From Roseateles sp. SL47 (GTDB taxonomy: Bacteria > Pseudomonadota > Gammaproteobacteria > Burkholderiales > Burkholderiaceae_C), in the NCBI RefSeq assembly GCF_026625885.1, contig NZ_CP113068.1, forward strand, positions 2,046,001-2,110,000: a stretch of DNA of 64,000 bases, in the 5' to 3' direction. Positions 18,655 through 27,485 of this stretch are shown here, in pieces. Under the pieces are notes generated by a model that saw nothing but the letters and a program-made list of their open reading frames with translations, searched no databases and was not told the origin of the DNA. The position numbers and the translations under genes were made by a program. Numbering within the stretch: position 1 is the stretch's first letter; every line of letters starts with the position of its first letter.

Positions 18655-20250
18655 TCATGGGGAGGCGACGCGGGTCCAGCGCGTCGGCCACCATTGCAGC
18701 GTGGCGCGGGTGACGTATTCGTCGATGTAGAAGCCGGCATAACTTCGGCGTCGCCAGCGGGCGAGCGTCTCAGCCGGCGACTGCATCATCACGAGACAGG
18801 CATAGAACAGGGCCATGCCCAGCAGTGCGAGTCCACCGGCGGCGGCATTCGGGGCGTCGTGGACACCCAGCGGCACCAGATGCCCCATGAGCGCGGCGGC
18901 ACAGAGTGTGAGCACCATCGCAGCGCCGCTCAGCCCACCTCGAATCAGAGCGGGCATCCACGTACCGTCCCCGCGCTGCCCCGGGCCTGGCAGCCACAGC
19001 AACGGCGCCCATGCCAGTGCGAGCACGGCACACCACCACCAGGGCCAGGCAGGCGTTTGAAGCAAGGCCGACACCAGCCCCACCACCGCCGCGATCAATG
19101 CGCCCGACAGCACCGGGGCCACGACCATGCTCCCCAGCGACGGTGCTGCAGCACGATGCATCTCGCCCCGACGCGTCTCTTCCACCACGCGGGAGGCCAT
19201 CAGGAAGGCATGTGCCTTGTAGAGGGAATGGCCCAGCAGATGCAGCAACGCGAGGGTGTAGAGCCCCAGGCCGCACTCCATCACCATGAACCCCATCTGC
19301 GCCACGGTGGACCAGGCCAGTCGCACCTTGATGCTGATGCGTGTCAGCATCACCAGGCCCGCCAGCACGGCGGTGGCCAGCCCACCGATCACCAGCAGCC
19401 AGCGCGCCAGCGGCGCGGCTTCCAGCAAGGGCGCAAACCGGATCAGCACGAAGCCCCCCAGGTTGACCACGCCTGCATGCAAAAGCGCGGAGACCGGCGT
19501 TGGCGCTTCCATCACCTGGATCAGCCAGCCATGCATCGGCAACACCGCCGTGCGCAGCAACACTGCCAGCACCAGGCACACAGCGCTGGCCTGGAGCGCC
19601 GTGGAGGCCGGTGTGGATGCCAGGTGTGCCCTGAGCAGCGACAGCGATCCCGAGCCCAGTTCGATCCAGCTGATCGAAGCCGCCGCGATGAGCAGCACAT
19701 CGGCCAGGCGGTCGGCCACCTGCTTCTTGTGCGCCGCCAGCAGGGCAAAGGGGCGATCACCGTAAAAGCACAGCAGACGCTGCAGCACCAGACCCACCGC
19801 CGCCCAGGCCCCGATCAACACCAGCCAATGGTCGGCCAGCAGCAGCAGGTGAACGGCGGCCAGCACACCGCACAGGGCTGCTGCATAACGCGCCTGCCCG
19901 GCTTCACCTTGCAAATAGCGGGAGGAGAACACACCGATGGCCAGCCCCAGAAGCTGCACCAGCAGGGTGATCCAGGCGCCCGGCAGACTGAAGGCCACCA
20001 GCGGCACATGGCGTGCGGCGGCGGCAGGCATGGAGAGCTGCATGATCAGGCTGAGGGCAGCGCAGCCGGTCGCCACCGACGCCAGCCAGCGGAATCGTCG
20101 CCACACCGTCGCCGCTGCACGCATGGCGGCCGCTGAATCTGACGAGGCTGCGTGGGACTTCGCGGCGCCCATCGGCCCGGTGATCGCGGCCGCCATGAGC
20201 ACGGCAGGCAGCAGCGCGCTGATGGCAAGCAAAAGGCTGGGGAAGGTCAT
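18655..20250 (-). CDS. dabB: DabB, NuoL/MrpA-like proton-conducting membrane subunit
   Basis: 531 aa with about 13-14 hydrophobic segments and Complex I antiporter-subunit motifs, including HAGVVNLGGFVLIRFAP and the Lys in the HKKQVADRLADVLLIAAAS helix. In DAB complexes this subunit supplies the ion-translocating membrane module for DabA. ATG 20250 (MTFPSLLLAIS) was chosen because the longer upstream reading is not homologous. It is the first gene of the dabB-dabA unit and is divergent from a LysR-type regulator with 94 bp between starts. Confidence 0.93.
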   Translation of the reverse strand: MTFPSLLLAISALLPAVLMAAAITGPMGAAKSHAASSDSAAAMRAAATVWRRFRWLASVATGCAALSLIMQLSMPAAAARHVPLVAFSLPGAWITLLVQLLGLAIGVFSSRYLQGEAGQARYAAALCGVLAAVHLLLLADHWLVLIGAWAAVGLVLQRLLCFYGDRPFALLAAHKKQVADRLADVLLIAAASISWIELGSGSLSLLRAHLASTPASTALQASAVCLVLAVLLRTAVLPMHGWLIQVMEAPTPVSALLHAGVVNLGGFVLIRFAPLLEAAPLARWLLVIGGLATAVLAGLVMLTRISIKVRLAWSTVAQMGFMVMECGLGLYTLALLHLLGHSLYKAHAFLMASRVVEETRRGEMHRAAAPSLGSMVVAPVLSGALIAAVVGLVSALLQTPAWPWWWCAVLALAWAPLLWLPGPGQRGDGTWMPALIRGGLSGAAMVLTLCAAALMGHLVPLGVHDAPNAAAGGLALLGMALFYACLVMMQSPAETLARWRRRSYAGFYIDEYVTRATLQWWPTRWTRVASP

Positions 20251-20317
20251 CGGATCGCATCCATGTCGGAATGGGCGGCATGGTGCATGCATGAACACGT
20301 TCTGTAAAATTCAATGA

Positions 20318-20336
20318 TCAGAATCAAATGATCTGA
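20318..20336. promoter_or_regulatory. Putative LysR-type regulator binding site
   Basis: TCAGA, nine bases, TCTGA form an inverted repeat inside an AT-rich patch; AATGATC also recurs three times nearby (20314, 20328, 20345). It lies between dabB and the divergent LysR gene, where such regulators bind. Confidence 0.5.
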
Positions 20337-20344
20337 AAAACAGA

Positions 20345-21313
20345 ATGATCGGTATCGAGCAGCTCAACTTCCGGCATCTCTTCTACTTCTGGCAGGTGGC
20401 CAAGACCGGGCATCTGACGCAGGTGGCGAATCAGTTGCATGTGTCCCAGTCCGCGCTGTCCAGCCAGATCCGCCAACTGGAGGACCGCCTCGGTGAGCCC
20501 TTGTTCGAGCGCAGCGGGCGCCGCCTGCTGCTGACGGACCAGGGCCAACTGGTGCTGGCCTATGCCGAAAACATCTTCGGCCTGGGGCGTGAACTGCTGG
20601 GCCGCATGCAAGGCCATGGTGAAGGCATGGAGCGGCTGCGGGTGGGCAGTGTGGCGACGCTGTCGCGCAACTATCTGGAGAACTGGATCCGGCCTCTGCT
20701 GACCGACCCGACGGTCACGCTCTCGCTGGAATCGGGCCAGTTGGGAGAGTTGATGGCGCGCTTGCTGGAACACCATCTCGATGTGGTGCTGGCGAATGAA
20801 GCGGTACCGGCCAGCCCTGACCGGCCGCTGCATTGCCGTTTCCTTGGCAGTCAGGCCATTTCGCTGGTGGGCGCGGCCACCGAATGGAGGGGCCGCTCGC
20901 TGCGCATGCCGGAAGACCTGGGTGGCATGGAGTTGGCCCTGCCAGGAGCCCGGCACACAGTGCGGGGGCAGTTCGATGCCTTGTGTGTGGCTGCGGGCGT
21001 GGCACCGCGCCTGCGCGCGGAAGTGGACGATATGGCCATGCTGCGGCTGGTGGCGCGTGACAGCGGCTGGCTGACGGTCCTGCCCGAGGTGGTGGTCCAG
21101 GATGAATTGCGGACCGGGGTGCTGGTCACGGTGGCGCGCTCCACCCAACTGCGGGAGAACTTCTACGCCATCACCACGCTGCACCGGCACCGCATGGAGC
21201 GGCTGGAGCGCCTGCTGGCACATGCGCCCATGCTGTCGGAGGGCGTCACCGCAGCCCCCAAGACGTCAGCCCGCAAGGGGCGTCCCCGAGCCCCAGGCGC
21301 AGAGGCGGCCTGA
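20345..21313 (+). CDS. LysR-family transcriptional regulator, probable regulator of dabBA
   Basis: 322 aa. N-terminal winged helix-turn-helix (LNFRHLFYFWQVAKTGHL then QLHVSQSALSSQIRQLEDRL), followed by a periplasmic-binding-like effector domain from residue ~95, and a basic Lys/Arg/Pro tail. The NFxHLxYFW start is typical of the NhaR branch of LysR proteins. Divergent position next to dabBA makes carbon-responsive control of that pair the likely role; the effector is unknown. Confidence 0.9.
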   Translation: MIGIEQLNFRHLFYFWQVAKTGHLTQVANQLHVSQSALSSQIRQLEDRLGEPLFERSGRRLLLTDQGQLVLAYAENIFGLGRELLGRMQGHGEGMERLRVGSVATLSRNYLENWIRPLLTDPTVTLSLESGQLGELMARLLEHHLDVVLANEAVPASPDRPLHCRFLGSQAISLVGAATEWRGRSLRMPEDLGGMELALPGARHTVRGQFDALCVAAGVAPRLRAEVDDMAMLRLVARDSGWLTVLPEVVVQDELRTGVLVTVARSTQLRENFYAITTLHRHRMERLERLLAHAPMLSEGVTAAPKTSARKGRPRAPGAEAA

Positions 21314-21374
21314 GACGGGCCCCGCCTCGCCGGCTGCGCTGCGGCCGCCCCCCTTGCCGATCTGTCCGCCATGC

Positions 21375-21396
21375 GCCTCTCCCACTTGGGAGAGGC
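21375..21396. repeat. Perfect 10-bp palindrome, possible terminator
   Basis: GCCTCTCCCA-CT-TGGGAGAGGC, 62 bp after the LysR stop. It has no T run on either strand, so it may be a weak or Rho-assisted terminator or a dispersed repeat element. Confidence 0.5.
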
Positions 21397-21441
21397 AGGT
21401 GATGGCGCCTCACAACACCCTCTCCCTTAGACTCAATTGCG

Positions 21442-21454
21442 AATAGTTCCTATT
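21442..21454. promoter_or_regulatory. Putative Fur-type operator
   Basis: AATAG-TTC-CTATT palindrome within TTGCGAATAGTTCCTATTGG, 17 bp before the receptor start codon. It resembles the AT-rich GAATA/TATTC Fur motifs found before iron-receptor genes but matches the 19-bp consensus only partly. Confidence 0.5.
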
Positions 21455-21470
21455 GGTGAATTGGGTGTTC

Positions 21471-23750
21471 ATGTCTCAGATTCGTGATTCTTGGGGCGCC
21501 TCCGGGGCGCTGCGTCCGGTGGTGTTGGGCGTGTGGGCCGTGCTTGGGGCCGCTCCGGCCTGGGCCGAAGTCGTGGCCCCGGCATCGGCCGCATCCGCCG
21601 CATCCGCCCCGAGCCCCGCAGGGACGCCAGAGGCGCCCCGTCCCCTTGCGCGCGTGTTGATCCAGGCCAGTGCCGACGCTTCGAAGGGCGGCCTGACCCG
21701 GTCGTTTGCCGGGGGACAGGTGGCGCGTGGGGGGCGGGTGGGATTGCTGGGCAATCAGGACGTCATGAACACACCGTTCAACACCACGTCCTACACCAGT
21801 GAATTGATCCAGAACACCCAGGCCCATAGCGTGGGTGACGTGCTTCTGAATGATCCTGGGATTCGTGTGGCGCGAGGCTTCGGAAATTTCCAGGAAAGTT
21901 ATTTCATCCGTGGATTCATCCTCAATTCCGATAGCGTCGCCTACAACGGCCTTTACGGACTGCTCCCACGTCAATACATCTCTGCCGAGCTGTTTGAGCG
22001 GGTGGAAGTGCTGCGGGGCGCGTCGGCCTTTCTCAACGGCGCTACCCCCAACAGCGACGCGATTGGCGGCTCCATCAATCTGCTGCCCAAGCGGGCACCC
22101 GTCCAGGCCATCCAGCAATTGACGGTGGGCACGGCCAGTGGCGGACAAACGGTGCTGGCGGTGGATGTCGCCCGGCGTTTTGGACCTGACCAGTCCACCG
22201 GTGTCCGCATCAATGTCGCTTCCCGCGCCGGTGACACGGCGGTGGATCGGGAGTCGGTCAACCTGGGCATGGGTTCGATCGGACTGGACTGGCGGGGCCG
22301 TGACCTGCGGCTGTCGGCCGACGTCGGTTATCAGGACCACAAGCTCAAACGTACGCGCACCAATGTCACGCTGGGCGCCACGGTCACGGCGGTGCCCAAG
22401 GCACCGGACAGTGCGGCGAATTGGGCGCAGCCCTGGAGCTACTCGAATGAACGCGACTGGTTCGGCACGCTGCGTGGCGAAATGGACCTGGATCGCTGGC
22501 TGGGCCAGGGCTGGACGGCCTGGTGGGCCGTTGGTGCCCGGTCCAGCGACGAAGCCAATTCCCTCGCCAATCTCACCCTGACCAATGGCGCCACAGGAGC
22601 GGGAACCACCTCCCGTTTTGACAACACACGGGAGGACCGTGTCCGGACGGGCGAGGTGGGTCTGCGAGGACTGATTCAGACGGGGCCGGTTCGTCACGAA
22701 CTCACCGCTGCCCTGAATGTGTTGCGCATCGACAAGCGCGCCGCGTATGGCGTGTCCACCACCAGTGCCAACCCCCGGCTGATTGCCACCGGTCTGTATG
22801 ACCAGGGGACGGCCCCGCTGCCCGTGCTGATTTCGGTGAACAACCGCCTGGAAGATCCGGCCACCACCGGCATGAGCCGCCTGCGCAGCACGGCGATCGC
22901 GGACACGCTGGTGATGCTGGACAAAAGGCTTCGCCTGACCGTGGGGGTCCGGCACCAGTTCCTGGACCTGCGCACCTACGCCTACAACACCGGCGCACCT
23001 GCCGCGCCCTACGACCGCAGCCGGACCAGCCCCATGGGAGGGGTGCTGTTCAAGTGGAGCCCATCGGTTTCGGCCTATGCGAACTACATCGAAGCCCTGA
23101 CACAGGGCGAAACCGCGCCCAGCACCGCGACGGCGGCCATCGGCAAGATGCTGGACCCCTACGTGTCCCGGCAGAAGGAGCTTGGATTCAAGTTCGAGCG
23201 GGATCGGCTGGGAGGGGCCTTGGCCTTTTTCACGACCGACAAGCCGCGGGGCGTCGTGACGGACACCAAGGACTTCGTGGCCCAGGGGCAGGATCGCCAT
23301 CAAGGCGTTGAACTGACCGCGTTTGGTGAGCCGGTGCCCCACCTGAAGCTGCTGGGCGGCCTCACCTGGCTGGACGCCAGGCAGGACAGCACCGGCAGCG
23401 CGACGACGGACGGCAAGCGCGTCATCGGCGTGCCGCGTCACATGTTGAACCTGGGAGCGGAATGGGAGATTCCCGGACTGCAGGGCGTCTCCATGGACGC
23501 GCGAATCATCGCAACCAGCGGCGTGTATGCGAATGCCACCAACACGCTGGCGGTACCGGGCTGGTCGCGTCTCGATCTTGGCGCCCGTTATCAGTTCGAG
23601 GCCGCAGGCCATCTGGTCACGCTACGCGCGCGGGTGGACAACGTAGCGGATCGACGTTATTGGGCCTCGTCGGGGGGCTACCCTGGCAGCGGCTATCTGG
23701 TGCTCGGCACCCCGCGATCGTTCAGCCTGAACGCCTCGCTGGACTATTGA
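21471..23750 (+). CDS. TonB-dependent siderophore receptor
   Basis: 759 aa. Signal peptide ends at APAWA; residues ~60-190 form the plug domain (DVLLNDPGIRVARGFG, SYFIRGFILNSDSVAYNG, FERVEVLRGASAFLNGA, GGSINLLPKRA), and the rest is a 22-strand barrel ending in the C-terminal aromatic NASLDY. The FERVEVLRG and GGSINLLPKR motifs are characteristic of FhuE/FpvA/FoxA-like ferrisiderophore receptors. The ATG at 21471 places the signal peptide at the N-terminus; the frame is open slightly upstream. The PepSY gene begins 19 bp downstream, and the pair probably responds to iron through the palindrome upstream. The ligand cannot be told from sequence. Confidence 0.93.
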   Translation: MSQIRDSWGASGALRPVVLGVWAVLGAAPAWAEVVAPASAASAASAPSPAGTPEAPRPLARVLIQASADASKGGLTRSFAGGQVARGGRVGLLGNQDVMNTPFNTTSYTSELIQNTQAHSVGDVLLNDPGIRVARGFGNFQESYFIRGFILNSDSVAYNGLYGLLPRQYISAELFERVEVLRGASAFLNGATPNSDAIGGSINLLPKRAPVQAIQQLTVGTASGGQTVLAVDVARRFGPDQSTGVRINVASRAGDTAVDRESVNLGMGSIGLDWRGRDLRLSADVGYQDHKLKRTRTNVTLGATVTAVPKAPDSAANWAQPWSYSNERDWFGTLRGEMDLDRWLGQGWTAWWAVGARSSDEANSLANLTLTNGATGAGTTSRFDNTREDRVRTGEVGLRGLIQTGPVRHELTAALNVLRIDKRAAYGVSTTSANPRLIATGLYDQGTAPLPVLISVNNRLEDPATTGMSRLRSTAIADTLVMLDKRLRLTVGVRHQFLDLRTYAYNTGAPAAPYDRSRTSPMGGVLFKWSPSVSAYANYIEALTQGETAPSTATAAIGKMLDPYVSRQKELGFKFERDRLGGALAFFTTDKPRGVVTDTKDFVAQGQDRHQGVELTAFGEPVPHLKLLGGLTWLDARQDSTGSATTDGKRVIGVPRHMLNLGAEWEIPGLQGVSMDARIIATSGVYANATNTLAVPGWSRLDLGARYQFEAAGHLVTLRARVDNVADRRYWASSGGYPGSGYLVLGTPRSFSLNASLDY

Positions 23751-23769
23751 TCACCCGAGTCGATCGACC

Positions 23770-25068
23770 ATGACCAGCGCCCTTGCCCATACCCGGGCCA
23801 CGCCGCGTGCCCGCGCCTTCTGGACGGCCGTTCATCGCATGGCCGGCTTGATCACGGCCTTGTTCCTGTTCATGGCGGGCCTGACGGGCGCCATCATTTC
23901 CTGGGACCATGAACTGGACGAATGGCTCAACCCGGACCTGTACCGGGTGGCGAGCCGAGCACCTTATCGCCCAGCGGCGGAGATGGCCTCAGCCATCCAG
24001 CGCTGGGATTCCCGCGTGGTGCCCACCTACTGGTCGCTGAGCTATGAGGAAGGCCACTCCGCCGTGTTCTTCGTGCGGGCGCTCAAGGACCCCACCACCG
24101 GCCGCGTGCCCACTCTGGACTACAACCAGGTCTTTGTGGATCCGGTGACGGCGAAGGTGTTGGGCCGACGGGATTCCCGCGCGGTATCGCTGTCCACGCG
24201 CAACCTCATGCCCTTCCTGAGGAAGCTGCACTACACCCTGCATGTGCCACCGTTCCGGGGCAGTGACCGCTGGGGCTACTGGATCATGGGGGGTGTTGCA
24301 CTGATCTGGCTGTTGGACAGCATGGTGGGGCTGTATCTCACCCTGCCGGCCAGGCCCCGCACGCAGACGTTGACGCCGGGAGTGCGGCGCTTCATGGCCC
24401 GGTGGGCACCGGCCTGGAGGATCAAGGCAGGGGCCACCCGTTATCGGCTTCACTTTGATCTGCACCGCGCGGTCGGGCTTTGGATCTGGATCGTTCTCAT
24501 CGTCCTGGCCTTCACTTCGTTTTCACTGAATCTGAGGCAGGAGGTGTTCTTCCCGATGCTGTCGTTGGTGTCCAAGACAACGCCTCGCCTTGAAAGCCAT
24601 CTGCCAAAGGCGCCGTTGGGAACAGTGCTTGAAGCGCGGCACGGATTCGAGGCCGTGATGGACACCGCCCGGCAGGAAGCCGCACGCCGGGGCTGGACCA
24701 CCCCGATGAGCGGCATCTTCTACAACGCCCGCTACGGCTTCTACAACGTGTCCTTCTTCGACCGAAGCGTGGGCGGCGATGCCAGCAACATGAGCCTGTC
24801 CAACCTCTACATCGACGGACGGGATCTGCGCGTGCTCACGGCCAATGAGCCTTGGGTGGGAACGGCCGCCGATGTGTTTGCCCAACTGCAGCTGCCGCTG
24901 CACTCCGGGCGGATATTCGGGACGGTCGGGCGTGTGGTGATGAGCGTTGTGGGGCTGCTGGTGGCCGGTCTGTCCGTCACCGGCCTGCTGATCTGGTGGC
25001 GCAAGCGTGGTGCCCGTCGCGGGGCGTCGCGTCAAAGGACCTCGCGCTTGCGGGCGGCATCCACCTGA
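23770..25068 (+). CDS. PepSY-associated membrane protein, putative ferrisiderophore reductase
   Basis: 432 aa with the PepSY-TM layout: first helix WTAVHRMAGLITALFLFMAGLTG followed by SWDHELDEWLNP, a periplasmic PepSY domain, helices near residues 175-195 and 235-255 (FDLHRAVGLWIWIVLIVLAF), and a last helix near 385-405. His residues at helix ends (HRM, LHYTLH, DLHR) fit haem coordination proposed for this family. Such proteins often accompany siderophore receptors and reduce iron in the periplasm. Cotranscribed with the receptor gene. Confidence 0.9.
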   Translation: MTSALAHTRATPRARAFWTAVHRMAGLITALFLFMAGLTGAIISWDHELDEWLNPDLYRVASRAPYRPAAEMASAIQRWDSRVVPTYWSLSYEEGHSAVFFVRALKDPTTGRVPTLDYNQVFVDPVTAKVLGRRDSRAVSLSTRNLMPFLRKLHYTLHVPPFRGSDRWGYWIMGGVALIWLLDSMVGLYLTLPARPRTQTLTPGVRRFMARWAPAWRIKAGATRYRLHFDLHRAVGLWIWIVLIVLAFTSFSLNLRQEVFFPMLSLVSKTTPRLESHLPKAPLGTVLEARHGFEAVMDTARQEAARRGWTTPMSGIFYNARYGFYNVSFFDRSVGGDASNMSLSNLYIDGRDLRVLTANEPWVGTAADVFAQLQLPLHSGRIFGTVGRVVMSVVGLLVAGLSVTGLLIWWRKRGARRGASRQRTSRLRAAST

Positions 25069-25092
25069 TGGACGCCTGGACGCTGCGCCGGC

Positions 25093-25512
25093 TCACCTAG
25101 GCGATGCGCTGGCGTGCAAGCGCTCCAGCAATTGTGAAAGATCGCCGGCATCCTCGATCGCTGAGGCGGCCGGTGCGGTCGATGACGTCCCACCGGCCGG
25201 ATCGTTCGCCGCATGCTCCGGCGCTCCGGCATGACCCAGACGGCCGGTCCGCAGGGCCACGTCGTCCGGCCATTGGTGTTCAATCGACTGCACCGGCGCG
25301 CGGGCCAGCGCTTCGAGGTCCCGCATGACCTGCAGTGCCTGGACGATGTGCCGTCGCCGTAACAGCCGCTCAGCGTTGCCCGCCGTTTGCATCACCTCGT
25401 CCGCGCCCAAGATCCCCGCCATGGAGCTGAGGACCGCTTCGACAGGCGAATCGTGGATTCGGACGTCAGGCGATTCAGTACGCCAGGCACGAGCGTTGCT
25501 GAATGCCGGCAT
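25093..25512 (-). CDS. Hypothetical protein
   Basis: 139 aa, predicted soluble: a helical core (AEVMQTAGNAERLLRRRH-like, VQALQVMRDLEALARAP) followed by an Ala/Gly-rich linker and a second short helix (SQLLERLHAS). No family recognised. Its ATG overlaps the ATG of the divergent DUF421 gene through the shared CATG, which is unusual, and an internal start at MAGILGADE or MQTAGNAE may be the true one. The third-position GC bias is weaker near the C-terminus. Confidence 0.4.
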   Translation of the reverse strand: MPAFSNARAWRTESPDVRIHDSPVEAVLSSMAGILGADEVMQTAGNAERLLRRRHIVQALQVMRDLEALARAPVQSIEHQWPDDVALRTGRLGHAGAPEHAANDPAGGTSSTAPAASAIEDAGDLSQLLERLHASASPR

Positions 25513-25969
25513 GTTCAGTCTTCAAGTGGCTTGGTGGGAGTTGCTGGCCCGTGCGGCCCTGATTTACTTCGCCCTGTTTCTGATGGTCCGTCTGTCGGGC
25601 AAGCGGACGGTGGGCCAGTTCACACCGTTCGACCTGCTGGTGGTCATGCTGTTGAGCGAGGCTGTCAGCAACGGCTTGAGCGGTGGGGATGATTCGGTGG
25701 TGGGTGCGTGGATTCTGGCTGCGACGCTGATCCTGATGAACGGCCTGCTCGGTTTCATCAGTTCCCGCAGCAAGCGATTGGAGCGCTTGCTGGATGGGGC
25801 GCCGGTGTTGATTGGCCGGGGAGGCCGGTGGTTTCCGGATGTGCTCCGCCGCCACCGGCTGGGGGAAGCTGATATTCAGCAGGCCCTGCGCGAGGCGGAC
25901 TGCTCCCTGCGGGATATGAAGCTGGCCATTCTGGAGACCGACGGCAGCATCAGCATCCTCAAGCGATGA
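25511..25969 (+). CDS. DUF421 (YetF-like) membrane protein
   Basis: 152 aa. Three hydrophobic segments (WWELLARAALIYFALFLMVR; FDLLVVMLLSEAVSNGL; VGAWILAATLILMNGLLGF) precede the cytoplasmic YetF domain with SRSKRLERLLDGAPVLIGRGG and LGEADIQQALREADC. Family members are membrane proteins of unclear function. ATG 25511 begins exactly at the family N-terminus, so the longer upstream reading was dropped. Confidence 0.88.
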   Translation: MFSLQVAWWELLARAALIYFALFLMVRLSGKRTVGQFTPFDLLVVMLLSEAVSNGLSGGDDSVVGAWILAATLILMNGLLGFISSRSKRLERLLDGAPVLIGRGGRWFPDVLRRHRLGEADIQQALREADCSLRDMKLAILETDGSISILKR

Positions 25970-26352
25970 ACAGGCCCTCCGCACTTGCCTGGTCAAGTGT
26001 GTGAGCGGTGCCGTATGAATTCCCATATCTCGGAATGGGTGGGTCGCGGACTCGGCGCGTGGGCGAGCCAGTCGAACTTCCCGGTCCCTGTTCCAGAACC
26101 CTGTGCTGAAACGCAGTCCCGCTGTGGATTCGAGCGCCTCCCATTCGTATGCACGAGGCAGGCAGGCACTCATCGAAGCGGACTCGCCTCGCAAAGGCAG
26201 GGCTCGCGGCGAATGGGGTGACCCTTTCAGCCACTGTGGTTTACCGCTTGCTGACGAAGAGGCATGGTCGTGTGCATCGACCAACGGCCATCTCGCATTG
26301 AGACCCAGACCCCAGCCCAGCCACCCCGCCAGCGATCAGCAAGGAGATCCCC
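25970..26352. other. Intergenic region without visible gene
   Basis: 383 bp between the DUF421 gene and the catalase remnant. No convincing coding sequence. A clear ribosome site, AAGGAGAT, sits at its right end, seven bases before the catalase ATG. Confidence 0.6.
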
Positions 26353-27148
26353 ATGTTTGCCCACAACAAGCGACTTCAATACACGGTCCGCGTTCGAGAA
26401 TGCAATCCGGCATTGGCCAATCTGATGCTCGAACAATTCGGAGGCCCTCAGGGCGAACTGGCGGCGGCATGCCGTTATTTCACCCAGGCCCTGGCCGAGG
26501 ACGATGCGGGCCGCAAGGACATGCTGCTGGACATTGCCACGGAAGAACTCAGCCATCTGGAGGTGATTGGCACCATCGTGGCGATGCTCAACAAGGGCGC
26601 CAAGGGCCAGTTGGCGGAAGCCAATGACGCGGAAGCAGACCTCTTCCTGTCTTTGCAGGGTGCCGGCAACGACTCCCATGTCACCCAGGTGCTCTACGGT
26701 GGAGGGCCGGCGCTGACCAACTCTGGCGGGCAGCTATGGAATGCCGGCTACATCGACAGCATCGGTGATCCGACGGCCGATCTGCGGTCCAACATCGCCG
26801 CCGAAGCCCGCGCCAAGATCGTCTATGAACGACTCATGGCGGTGACGGACGACCCGGGTGTCAAGGAAGCGCTGGGGTTTCTGATGACGCGCGAGATTGC
26901 CCATCAGAAGTCCATGGAATGACGACGCCGTATTCAGCTATGTGTCCGACCGCGAGCAGCAGTGCGCCGTGGATGGCGGGGATGGGCAGAGCTCGGTGGA
27001 ACTGACCGATGCCCAGGACAGCGACGTGAGCGCCATGCGGAGCCGAACGGCCTCTGATCCGTTCAGCCAGCCGGTGACCGGTGTGGAGCTGGGCAGTGGC
27101 GCCACGCCTGTGGATGCCGTGAATGCGGCCATGGACAAGCAACCCTGA
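26353..27148 (+). pseudogene. Manganese catalase broken by internal deletion and frameshift
   Basis: The first frame (26353-26922, 189 aa) is a good Mn-catalase four-helix ferritin-like core: GPQGELAAACRYF, EELSHLEVIG, AAEARAKIVYERL and EIAHQKS supply the Glu/His metal ligands. It stops right after HQKSME. A second frame, overlapping at TCCATGGAA, continues with PWND and SYVSDREQQCAVDGGDGQ, the normal C-terminal part of the family, to 27148. Roughly 40-45 residues expected between HQKSxEKALYAI and GPWN are missing. The truncated 189-aa product keeps all metal ligands and is as long as short CotJC-type proteins, so residual activity is possible. katG later in the window may cover peroxide defence. 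Confidence 0.85.
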
Positions 27149-27224
27149 TTCCCATCCCGCTGTCCACCCGTGGGCCCTGTGTCCATGGCAGAGGCACCTC
27201 AGACCCAAAATGAAGGAACACCCC

Positions 27225-27485
27225 ATGACAGCCACCAACCCGATCCAGAGCCCGGACGCTCCGACGCCGGTGTCGAGCTCGTCCACTGTGGCCGACCCAC
27301 CGCGGAGTGACGAGGCCAAGCGCATGGCCAAGCAGGCCCGCGACGCGATCGATAACAACCGGGAGGGCTTTCACCACAAGCCGCTGGACCTTTCACCGGT
27401 GGGCAAAGAGACGTTTGACGAGACGGCAGAGGGCGGGACCGAGCCCACGCATGTGCCCTCCACCGGATCGGACCGGCGGCCGTGA
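27225..27485 (+). CDS. Small hydrophilic protein, function unknown
   Basis: 86 aa starting MTATNPIQSPDAPTPVSS, with AAGGA eight bases before the ATG. Pro/Ser/Thr-rich and probably disordered except for a helical, charged core (SDEAKRMAKQARDAIDNNREGFHHKPL). No family recognised. It lies 77 bp after the catalase remnant and its last 93 bp overlap the 3' end of the convergent yihY gene. Confidence 0.5.
   Translation: MTATNPIQSPDAPTPVSSSSTVADPPRSDEAKRMAKQARDAIDNNREGFHHKPLDLSPVGKETFDETAEGGTEPTHVPSTGSDRRP

Noticed and set aside
21450..23612. 720-codon minus-strand frame opposite the TonB receptor
   Set aside because: The plus strand has complete plug and barrel motifs; the minus frame has no domain features and composition of a shadow.
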